The notes below the pieces were generated by a model. It did not search any database and was not told the DNA's origin. It saw nothing but the letters and a program-made list of their open reading frames with translations. From the NCBI GenBank assembly GCA_023397655.1, contig JAEWTW010000043.1, positions 93,410 through 157,409 on the forward strand: a stretch of DNA of 64,000 bases, given 5' to 3'. Positions 50,462 through 57,927 of this stretch are shown piece after piece. How positions within the stretch are numbered: the stretch's first letter is position 1; each line of letters opens with the position of its first letter. The position numbers were made by a program, and so were the translations under genes. Origin of the DNA: Bacillota bacterium (GTDB taxonomy: Bacteria; Bacillota; Clostridia; Christensenellales; SZUA-584).

Positions 50462-50890
50462 ATGAAACGTAAATTTATTCGCGATCAGACTGCCGAGGGA
50501 TACATCGACGTGGCAATTGCCATGCTCATCCTGTTTACGCTCATGGCCTCTCTTATGGCGCTGTTTCCGATATTTACCGCACAGCAAAGCCTTAACCAGA
50601 CCGTCAAATACATGGCACGCACCGTAGAGCTGTACGGCAAAGCGGACGATGAGACGCTGCAATCCGTCACGGAAAACGGGGCTTTCATCGTGCCCGACAC
50701 CATTAAAGTGGAGACACAGTGGTATGATGCGGCAGAAAAAACCATCCAGCTTAAAACGCAGTTTACCGTCACTATCACGAAAACGGTGCCCATTGTCATC
50801 CTGCGTCCCGCACTGGGTGAACCGCTAACCATCCATGTGCAAATTACCGCCTCCGCGCGCGGCATATCGGAGGTGTATTTCAAGAAATGA
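50462..50890 (+). CDS. TadE-like pseudopilin (DUF4320-type)
   Basis: A 142-residue protein: IRDQTAEGYIDVAIAMLILFT is a TadE-style leader with the conserved glutamate before a membrane helix, followed by a mainly beta extracytoplasmic domain. AAGGAACCGGT precedes the ATG at 50462, which fixes the start; the frame extends further upstream without support. Four-base overlap with the next gene. Probably processed by the prepilin peptidase at 54271. Confidence 0.75.
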   Translation: MKRKFIRDQTAEGYIDVAIAMLILFTLMASLMALFPIFTAQQSLNQTVKYMARTVELYGKADDETLQSVTENGAFIVPDTIKVETQWYDAAEKTIQLKTQFTVTITKTVPIVILRPALGEPLTIHVQITASARGISEVYFKK

Positions 50891-51351
50891 GACGCTTTAT
50901 TCAAGACACGCGCGGCAGCGCGATACTGTGGACGCTGTTCCTCATTCTCATTCTCTTTATGCTGTCCTTTGTCGTATACACGGGCACCACAGTGTACGCC
51001 AAGTACCAGACCTGCGAAACCGAACTGGAGCGCGCGGCCCTTGTGACGGTGGACGCGGGGCTGCTCAACGTCAATGTGCGCGACTTGCAACTGGATATTC
51101 CGGCAGATGTCGCCCAATCGCTGCTGGAGAACAACCTGACGGACGCTGGATGGGCGCATGAGGACGGACGCTGGGTGAAATATGACGGCGACAAGCTGAT
51201 TTACGCGCTTGAGGACGCGCAGCTTTCGGTGCGGGAGAAAACCCTGCGGCTTGACGCGATGTTTGTCATGCCAGCGCCGTGGGCGATGAGCGGCGTTACG
51301 GAAATCCGCATCCCCATGACGGTGCTCTCGTCAGTGCTGTATATCGAATAG
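50887..51351 (+). CDS. TadE/TadG-like pilus protein
   Basis: A 154-residue protein beginning MRRFIQDTRGSAILWTLFLI, the RGSA..W pattern typical of TadE/TadG-family leaders, with one N-terminal membrane helix (LILFMLSFVVYTGTTVYA) and an extracytoplasmic beta-rich domain. It overlaps the preceding gene by ATGA. Likely a minor pilin of the same apparatus. Confidence 0.72.
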   Translation: MRRFIQDTRGSAILWTLFLILILFMLSFVVYTGTTVYAKYQTCETELERAALVTVDAGLLNVNVRDLQLDIPADVAQSLLENNLTDAGWAHEDGRWVKYDGDKLIYALEDAQLSVREKTLRLDAMFVMPAPWAMSGVTEIRIPMTVLSSVLYIE

Positions 51352-51364
51352 AAGGGAGGCCCTT

Positions 51365-54265
51365 ATGAAGCGGAAAAAGAAAATATTCATATCGGTGACG
51401 GCGGGCGTCGTTCTGCTGGTCACGCTGATTCTTGTTGCCAGCTCTGCGCTGGCCGCCGTCAACGTCGGAACAAGAAATACGACTAATATGTTTGATTATA
51501 ACGGCGGATCGGGCTGGAATGACCTGAAAACCCCGGAGCATTATATTGTCGGCACATCGCCCGAGCAGGTGGCCTACTGCCTGCAACACAAAAACGACAG
51601 CCCGTCAAACTCATCCTACAACGATTCGGACATCCTGGGCACATACTCCGCGCGTGTACAGACCGGCCTGCGTATCATCTTTGAAAACGGTTATCCGTAT
51701 GGAACGGGCGGATTGACAGCAGCGGAAGCGCGATACGCCACGGCCAATGCGGTACGTTTCTGGCTCTCCGAAAACGGAGATTCGGCGCAGTACAACTTCA
51801 CCAATCTTGGCGCGTATTCCGATTCGCAACTGCGCAGCTACGCGGCCGGCGGACAGATCGGCAGCAAAATCCGCGCGAATTCCGGGTATACCGATGTACT
51901 GCAATTCGCGATAGAGCTGCTAATAGCGGCGCGCTCCCAAAGCCTGATGACGCACAGTATTTCCCTGTCCGCGCCGCCTATGTCGATCAGCGGCAGTTAT
52001 TTCGTTGGAACCGCCAGAGTTTACACAACGAATATGAACGGCGGATACGTTCTGGATACCTCCGGGCTTCCTTACGGCTCCAGCGTGTCCGGCTACACCG
52101 GGCAATCCGGCGATACGCTGACCATATGGATTCCCGTGAGCGAAGCAAATGCCAACCGGAGCTTTTCCATATCCGCGACAGGCCGGGATAACCGGACGCG
52201 CAGCAACATGTTTGCCTACGCGCCTACAAAAAGCAGTTTGCAGCGCGTAATCATTGCTAAAAACGCCATATACAATGATGCGCAGACCGTGTGGGCTACT
52301 GTAAATACGCCGCAGCTCTATGCCGATTTGACGGTGACGGCGCTCAGCTCCGACGCTTCAGCCTATGAGGCAGGCAGCCCGATTACCATAACGGCAACGG
52401 TGAATAATCAGGGGCTGCGCAGTGCGGGCGGCTTTTATGTGTCCCTCACGTCCGCCGACCTGTCCACGCAGACAAAGTACGTTTCTTCGCTGGCTGCCGG
52501 AAGCGCCACCAGCGTTACCTTTTCCTATACGGCGGGACAATACGCCGCTGACAAGACAATCATGGTCACAGCGACGGCGGATTCCACAGGCGCTGTCGCA
52601 GAGAGCAACGAAGGCAACAATACAAGAAGCGCCTCGTTCAATGTTTTGAAGATGAGCCAACCCGACCTGATCGTATCCGCGCTTTCCAGTGACAAAGGTG
52701 AGTACACGCCGGGCGAAACGATCACGATATCGGCCACAGTGCGCAATCAGGGAGAAAGCGCGGCGAGCGGATTTTACGTGGCTCTGTCCTCATCCGATTT
52801 AGCCACACAGACAAAATATGTTTCCTCGCTGGCCGCAGGCGGTATGACGACCGTGACCTTTGCCTATACCGCTCCAACCTTCATATCCACAAAAACCATG
52901 ACCGTAACGGCAACGGCGGATTCCACCGGCATTGTCGCGGAGAGTAATGAGAGCAACAACACAATAAGTACAACATTCAGTGTGCTGTCTTTGCCCGATT
53001 TGACCATAACTTCCCTGACCGGCGATAAATCATTATATGAAGCGGGCGAAACAGTCACGGTATCGGCCACGGTGAAAAATATTGGGCCAACGTCCGCAGG
53101 AGCCACGACTGTGCGGCTGACCGTTCCGAATATAGGGACATTTTCAACCAGCCTTTCCGCACTCAGCGCGGGCGCAAGCCGGATGGTAACATTCACGTTT
53201 ACAGCGCCCACAGCGTTAAGTCCGCAGTCCATCACGGTCACGGCGTATGCCGATCCAGACAACAAGGTTGCGGAAAGCAACGAGAGTAACAACAGCCGCA
53301 CAACCGTGATTTCCGTGAAAGCCCTGCGGCCCGATATCGAGGTGATCGGTTCCTCCGTTACAGATTGGTACGCGGGCATGGATGTGACCGTTTCGGCCAC
53401 GGTACGCAACAACACGGCGCAGCCGGTGCCCTCCGTCGCCATCCGATTGACAATTGGCAGCGTGTCCTCCACGGAAAGCATCCCAATTCCCGGCAACGGC
53501 AGCAACATCGCCGTGTTTCGAATTACCGTACCGACAGCTGGAAACTACACTGTGAAGATCACCGCAGATCCGGATGGCAGCCTGGGCGAAACGGATGAGA
53601 GCAACAACGTCCTGACAAAAGATATTCAAGTCGTTAATGTCCCTGTTTCCACTGTGGCTAATCCCGATGATACGGCGATGGAGCAGCAGTATATAGCGTA
53701 TGGGCTGAGCAATCTGTCGGTTCCCGCGTCCTCCGCCTACCACACATGGCAGGAGGTTAGGTTGGAAAGCGGCAGCTATGTCACAAAGACCTTCTATGCC
53801 CGCCTGACCACCACGTTCCAGATATTGCCGGACAGCCGCATCGCGTATGCGGATAAGCCCCGGCAGATGGAATCCGGCTTCGGGTTCAGCGTTTCCTGTA
53901 CAACAACATTGACAACCAACTACGACCATCCTGAAAAGCTGGTCGGTGTGCAATTGGTGTGGGTGCGATACCCTGAATCGGCATACAGCCAGCTATCCGC
54001 ATGGCAGACCGTGCGCGACAGTCTGGAGTTCAAGACAGGCGAAGCCGGAGAAATGACGGTGACATGGCAGCTTGCCGTCAATCCGTATTCAGTTACGGGG
54101 AGCCGCTTACACTACACGCCGCTCTGGTTCCCTGACGGTGAATATGTCGCGTGGGCGCAGGCGTTTTATGCATGGAGTCCAGTTGGGCAGTTATTTGAAC
54201 ACAAGACCAATACGTTAACCATTGAGGGCGATATGTACGACCGGATTACCACGATCAAGAGGTAA
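51365..54265 (+). CDS. Large secreted CARDB-repeat surface protein (putative adhesin)
   Basis: A 966-residue protein with signal peptide (residues 1-30, ending SSALA). Residues about 35-200 resemble a thioester-type adhesion domain: AYCLQHKN, ENGYPYGTGG and ARYATANAVRFWL, but the glutamine expected in the last motif is not present, so the bond may not form. Four CARDB repeats follow at about 320-425, 432-540, 541-648 and 655-758, each starting (P)DL.V..L.SD and ending AESNE.NN. The last 200 residues are unrecognised. There is no LPXTG sorting signal, which suggests it is held by the pilus machine rather than by a sortase. GGGAGG before the ATG. Confidence 0.82.
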   Translation: MKRKKKIFISVTAGVVLLVTLILVASSALAAVNVGTRNTTNMFDYNGGSGWNDLKTPEHYIVGTSPEQVAYCLQHKNDSPSNSSYNDSDILGTYSARVQTGLRIIFENGYPYGTGGLTAAEARYATANAVRFWLSENGDSAQYNFTNLGAYSDSQLRSYAAGGQIGSKIRANSGYTDVLQFAIELLIAARSQSLMTHSISLSAPPMSISGSYFVGTARVYTTNMNGGYVLDTSGLPYGSSVSGYTGQSGDTLTIWIPVSEANANRSFSISATGRDNRTRSNMFAYAPTKSSLQRVIIAKNAIYNDAQTVWATVNTPQLYADLTVTALSSDASAYEAGSPITITATVNNQGLRSAGGFYVSLTSADLSTQTKYVSSLAAGSATSVTFSYTAGQYAADKTIMVTATADSTGAVAESNEGNNTRSASFNVLKMSQPDLIVSALSSDKGEYTPGETITISATVRNQGESAASGFYVALSSSDLATQTKYVSSLAAGGMTTVTFAYTAPTFISTKTMTVTATADSTGIVAESNESNNTISTTFSVLSLPDLTITSLTGDKSLYEAGETVTVSATVKNIGPTSAGATTVRLTVPNIGTFSTSLSALSAGASRMVTFTFTAPTALSPQSITVTAYADPDNKVAESNESNNSRTTVISVKALRPDIEVIGSSVTDWYAGMDVTVSATVRNNTAQPVPSVAIRLTIGSVSSTESIPIPGNGSNIAVFRITVPTAGNYTVKITADPDGSLGETDESNNVLTKDIQVVNVPVSTVANPDDTAMEQQYIAYGLSNLSVPASSAYHTWQEVRLESGSYVTKTFYARLTTTFQILPDSRIAYADKPRQMESGFGFSVSCTTTLTTNYDHPEKLVGVQLVWVRYPESAYSQLSAWQTVRDSLEFKTGEAGEMTVTWQLAVNPYSVTGSRLHYTPLWFPDGEYVAWAQAFYAWSPVGQLFEHKTNTLTIEGDMYDRITTIKR

Positions 54266-54270
54266 TGAAC

Positions 54271-54729
54271 ATGGATATTGCCTTACGCATCCTGACGGAT
54301 GCTTTTTTTATTGCCCTGCTCATCTGGTGCGCATACACGGACATCCGCGCGCGCACCGTGCCCAACACAGCCGTCGTCTTGCTGTTGTGCCTGGGGCTGG
54401 TGCATACGGTGCTGATCGGGCTATCCGGCAGCGCATGGTGGCCCTACCCGGCAGGGCTGGCGCTGGCTGTCCCGTTTTTCATTGTGTGGCTAAAAGGCGG
54501 CATGGGTGCTGGCGATGTGAAGCTCATCATGGGCATCGGACTGTATCTTGGGCTGGCGGGCACCCTGCTATCCTTCGCCCTTATGCTGCCAATTCTCATC
54601 ACCTGCATGATCCATTCCCTGCGAAAGCATGGAACACTCAGGCACGCCATTCCATTTGCGCCCGTGCTGGCTTTTGGCGCGGGGATCGCCGTGATAGCCG
54701 GATATCTGTATCCTTTCATATTTCTCTGA
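54271..54729 (+). CDS. Prepilin peptidase, A24 family (TadV/CpaA-like)
   Basis: A 152-residue membrane aspartic protease with about five hydrophobic segments. Both catalytic aspartates are visible: in CAYTDIRARTVPN and in the GxGD motif GAGDVKLIMG. It would remove the leader from the pilin-like proteins at 50190, 50462 and 50887. The ATG at 54271 has AGAGG 8 bases upstream; the ATG at 54265 overlaps the previous stop and is too close to that site. Confidence 0.87.
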   Translation: MDIALRILTDAFFIALLIWCAYTDIRARTVPNTAVVLLLCLGLVHTVLIGLSGSAWWPYPAGLALAVPFFIVWLKGGMGAGDVKLIMGIGLYLGLAGTLLSFALMLPILITCMIHSLRKHGTLRHAIPFAPVLAFGAGIAVIAGYLYPFIFL

Positions 54730-54748
54730 AAAAAAGGAGGTTACGTCG

Positions 54749-54838
54749 ATGGAACTCAAAGCGATTTTGGGAATTGCCCTGGTGGCGTTTATCGTGGGCG
54801 CGGCCATATGGCTGCGTTTGCGCAAGAGAAACAAATAG
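54749..54838 (+). CDS. Very small single-helix membrane protein (29 residues)
   Basis: Short hydrophobic helix AILGIALVAFIVGAAIWL with basic tail RLRKRNK. AAAAGGAGG lies 8 bases before the ATG, the main evidence that it is translated. It sits directly after the prepilin peptidase and could be an accessory subunit of the pilus machine. Function unknown. Confidence 0.6.
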   Translation: MELKAILGIALVAFIVGAAIWLRLRKRNK

Positions 54839-54912
54839 CCCGGCGATTCTCACAGGGCGGCCTATATGAAGCTGCCCTTTCTACATATTGAAACCAAAAG
54901 GAGGATTGAGCC

Positions 54913-55254
54913 ATGACCTATCACTTGCTCAACCCAAGCCTTGCGCAGCGTTACGGCGTACATGCGGCGTTAGTGGCGAAATATATTTGGGATGAGATTT
55001 GTGCAAACGAGTGCGCCGGGAGATGTTCATTCGCGGGCAGGACATGGATGCGGTCGAGCCAGATGATGTTTACCGCCGTCATGCCGTATCTGACAAAGAA
55101 CATGGTACGCCGGGCGCTGGAGCGGCTGATGAAGCAAGGCGTCATTGTACGCGGCGAATTTGGAGAAAGCCCCTTCGACCGCACCTCATGGTACGCCTTT
55201 ACGCAGTTTGGCGCGCTGATGATACGGGAAAGCGAGGATGAAAATGATGAATGA
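54913..55254 (+). CDS. Putative winged-helix element protein
   Basis: A 113-residue protein with W.RSSQMMFTAVMPYLT and MVRRALERLMKQGVIVRGEF then TSWYAFTQFG, a pattern like the winged-helix replication and regulatory proteins of phages and conjugative elements, in which a recognition helix is followed by a beta wing. GGAGGATTGAGCC precedes the ATG. First gene of the second half of the element; overlaps the next gene. Confidence 0.65.
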   Translation: MTYHLLNPSLAQRYGVHAALVAKYIWDEICANECAGRCSFAGRTWMRSSQMMFTAVMPYLTKNMVRRALERLMKQGVIVRGEFGESPFDRTSWYAFTQFGALMIRESEDENDE

Positions 55255-55849
55255 TGAAAAGCGGATGGCAGGCGCATATGAAATCCTGTATGCAATACAC
55301 ATCGGCGATAAGGAAATCGTGTTTGGCGAAAACCCGGATATGGGCGCGCCCGCCCGGTACTTTGCGGGCTGGTGCGATAAGGGCGACTTTTATGAACGAT
55401 ACATCGGGGATGAAACCGGTGACTATCTAGAGGCCATGAAAAAATTCGTATCCGACCTTTCCGAACAGATTGAAAAGGTAGAAAAGGAACGCGCCGCTGT
55501 GACCGTACCCATGGCTCCCATTACCGCCGAGCAATGCTACCCCAACGACCTGAGCCAGAGCATTGAGGGTAAGGTTGTGGCGGTACGCGCCGGAATGCTG
55601 AGAAGCGAGTACCAGACGGCGGACCGCCAGCTTGTGCTGGTGACAGGCGGTTTTGGGTCACACGCGAACTCGCGCGGCAGCGCGGTATTCTGCACCAATC
55701 TTTATTCCGGCAAGCATACCCGATGGGAACGGCGTGACATCCAGGGCGAGGTAAAGCCGGAGCATATCCCCGAGTGGGCAAAGGAACGCCTTGCCGCATT
55801 GCAGGCCGCAAAGCAAGCGCCTGAGAAAAGCAATGATAAGGAGAGATGA
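55244..55849 (+). CDS. Element accessory protein of unknown function
   Basis: A 201-residue protein, acidic, with a coiled central part (FVSDLSEQIEKVEKERAAV) and a C-terminal beta-rich part (GKVVAVRAGML, LVLVTGGFGSHANSRGSAVF) that resembles proteins of clostridial conjugative elements. No catalytic motif was recognised. The ATG at 55244 is preferred because GAGG lies 6 bases upstream. Confidence 0.7.
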   Translation: MMNDEKRMAGAYEILYAIHIGDKEIVFGENPDMGAPARYFAGWCDKGDFYERYIGDETGDYLEAMKKFVSDLSEQIEKVEKERAAVTVPMAPITAEQCYPNDLSQSIEGKVVAVRAGMLRSEYQTADRQLVLVTGGFGSHANSRGSAVFCTNLYSGKHTRWERRDIQGEVKPEHIPEWAKERLAALQAAKQAPEKSNDKER

Positions 55850-55852
55850 GCC

Positions 55853-56665
55853 ATGACAAAAGAGATTATTTTTAGCCACACATATAGGCGTGAGCTGTTT
55901 CGGATACCCGACGATAGCTGCATCCACGTTACTTCCTTTGATGGACAACGAACCACCTATCCGTGCAAATATGTAAGCGCCGCCGAAACGAATATCGGCG
56001 GCTGTATTTATGAAGCGGACGTTTTTGCCCAGGAGCAGGCGGACAAGGGCGCGGTGTTCGCGCCAAGCGATAAGCGCCCGGAGGATATCGGCATGTACGA
56101 AATCCACCAGATACGCAGTACGCGCCAAACGGACTACGCGTTCCGCTCCTTTGAGGAAGCGCAGAACGCCTTTCAGCCTTTGGATTACACGCGTGCATAC
56201 GCCGGGATGCTTGGGCCGGGCCAATCCCTGGAGCACCTGTTTGCGTTGCACAACGCTGACGAACGCCCTTTCGGGTGCAAGATGCGGTCCATGTCGGTGA
56301 GCGATGTGGTGGTCATCTTAAAGGATGGAGCCGCCATCGCCCATTATGTGGACTCCTTCGGTTTTACACCCGTACCGCGTTTTCTGGAGCCGGACACGCT
56401 TCCCGTTTCACAGCGGAACTCCATATCCGGCTATACCATCACGGTCAGTATCCCAATGGGCAGCAAGGCGTTTTTGCTGGCGGAGAACCCGCGCGCCGTC
56501 CAGCCTTTCGTTACCTGGCAGAGCAGCCGGGACAACAAGAGCTGCGAATGGGGCCACTATTATGACCGCCGCGCGGACGCCGTGCGGGACCTGTACCGGC
56601 GCGTGAATCAGGAACGGGATTTTCAGCGCGATTTCCCGCCGAAAAAGAGAGATATGGAGAGGTGA
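55853..56665 (+). CDS. YodL/LPD28-domain polyvalent-type protein
   Basis: A 270-residue protein. The N-terminal 75 residues (ELFRIPDDSCIHVTSFDG through FAQEQADKGAVFAP) form an LPD28-like unit. Residues about 78-190 match the YodL-type domain (MYEIHQIRSTRQTDYAFRSF, MSVSDVVVILKDG, HYVDSFGF). Such domains occur in polyvalent proteins that conjugative elements and phages send into recipient cells. Four bp after the previous gene; overlaps the upstream reach of the next. Confidence 0.75.
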   Translation: MTKEIIFSHTYRRELFRIPDDSCIHVTSFDGQRTTYPCKYVSAAETNIGGCIYEADVFAQEQADKGAVFAPSDKRPEDIGMYEIHQIRSTRQTDYAFRSFEEAQNAFQPLDYTRAYAGMLGPGQSLEHLFALHNADERPFGCKMRSMSVSDVVVILKDGAAIAHYVDSFGFTPVPRFLEPDTLPVSQRNSISGYTITVSIPMGSKAFLLAENPRAVQPFVTWQSSRDNKSCEWGHYYDRRADAVRDLYRRVNQERDFQRDFPPKKRDMER

Positions 56666-56670
56666 ACGAT

Positions 56671-57360
56671 ATGGAACTGAACATCCGGGCCATGACGCCC
56701 GAGGAAATCAAGTACAGTTATAGCCAGAGCCAGCAGCTCAGGATGCAGTGCGGTAGCATCGGACACCTGCGCGGGGATTTCGGCTCCAAGGGCTACGAGT
56801 TTCATACAACCTGGGACGAGCATAATCCCCGGCTGAAAACGGATGCGTTCAAGGCAGAGTTTGATGATGTAATAAACGCCCTGCGCTCAGATGAATACGG
56901 ACTTTTGAAGGACCGTTATGCCATGGGCGAGTTCAAACAGCGGTATCCCGAGAGCGCTTTTACCGGCAATTACACCACTGAATACGGGTTTCGGGCGGAT
57001 ACCCAGGAGCACGCCTACCTGCTGCGCTGCAATCCGGTTCGGGGCGACTATAATTTCTACTGCTTCTGCTATCAGGCAAAATGGCTGGACAGGAACATCG
57101 AGAAGGCCCGGCAGGGCATCCGCTTTATCGACCCGCACTACAAGGAGCTATTTCGCGTCCCGGACGGCGGCAAGATCGTGGTAACAGCCGCCTGGGGTGA
57201 GAAGATGGAGCGCTCCTGCCGGTATATCGACGACACGCATGTGGAGGTAGGAAAAGAGCTGTACCACATCTGCCAGTTTGCCGAAATCATGGAGAAAAAC
57301 GGCGCGACCTATGAGCCGCTTGAGAAAAACCAGCCGAAAAACAAGGATTACGAACGATAG
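56671..57360 (+). CDS. LPD28-domain polyvalent-type protein
   Basis: A 229-residue protein beginning MELNIRAMTPEEIKYSYSQS. The C-terminal unit (HYKELFRVPDGGKIVVTA through FAEIMEKNGATYEP) parallels the N-terminal unit of the protein before it, showing a shared module. The middle (YGFRADTQEHAYLLRC, DYNFYCFCYQAKWLD) is unrecognised. The ATG at 56671 has AGAGGTG upstream; a GTG at 56662 is an unlikely alternative. Confidence 0.72.
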   Translation: MELNIRAMTPEEIKYSYSQSQQLRMQCGSIGHLRGDFGSKGYEFHTTWDEHNPRLKTDAFKAEFDDVINALRSDEYGLLKDRYAMGEFKQRYPESAFTGNYTTEYGFRADTQEHAYLLRCNPVRGDYNFYCFCYQAKWLDRNIEKARQGIRFIDPHYKELFRVPDGGKIVVTAAWGEKMERSCRYIDDTHVEVGKELYHICQFAEIMEKNGATYEPLEKNQPKNKDYER

Positions 57361-57372
57361 GAGGCGCTGCGC

Positions 57373-57915
57373 ATGGAAGCAAAGCACATGATATGGAGCG
57401 ATATCGCTCTCAATTATGAGGATTGGCGCGGCGATCTGGAAGCAGAGTACCCGGACATGAGCGAGGACGAGCGCATGACCCTCATGCACGAAATGAATGC
57501 TGACTTTCTGGATGATGAGCGGCTGAACCTCAATATCCAGATGCCCCGTGAAATCATTATCATTGGCGATTTAGGGCTATGGAACGGGCGGTTTTCAGGC
57601 TACAAGGTTGTAGAAAGCGGCAACGTAAAGGATTGTCTGTTTTCCGACTGCGATTATAACGAGTGGTATGTGGATGCAAAGGGCGACATGCGCTGCACCG
57701 CGATTCACCATGACGGCACAAACCATTACCTCTACCGGGCAGTCAGGGAAACCGTCACCGATGACCAGCTTGATCGGTTAAAAACCCTTATTTACCATGG
57801 TAAAGCCACACGCTGGGATATTGAACGCATCACAGAGCGCCTTGGAGATAAAATCGGAGAAGTATACGGCTGGACCTTTCACCAGGTTCAACACAAAACA
57901 GCATATGAACGATAG
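57373..57915 (+). CDS. Element accessory protein of unknown function
   Basis: A 180-residue acidic protein. The end of its middle part reads WYVDAKGDMRCTAIHHDGTN then YLYRAVRE, a small beta-rich module found in clostridial element proteins. It belongs to the run of co-oriented genes before the giant methylase gene, 12 bp after one neighbour and 12 bp before the next. The function cannot be stated. Confidence 0.68.
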   Translation: MEAKHMIWSDIALNYEDWRGDLEAEYPDMSEDERMTLMHEMNADFLDDERLNLNIQMPREIIIIGDLGLWNGRFSGYKVVESGNVKDCLFSDCDYNEWYVDAKGDMRCTAIHHDGTNHYLYRAVRETVTDDQLDRLKTLIYHGKATRWDIERITERLGDKIGEVYGWTFHQVQHKTAYER

Positions 57916-57927
57916 GAGGTGCCGCAG

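Noticed and set aside
51365..54265. LPXTG cell-wall anchoring of the CARDB protein
   Set aside because: The C-terminus has no sorting motif, hydrophobic segment or basic tail.
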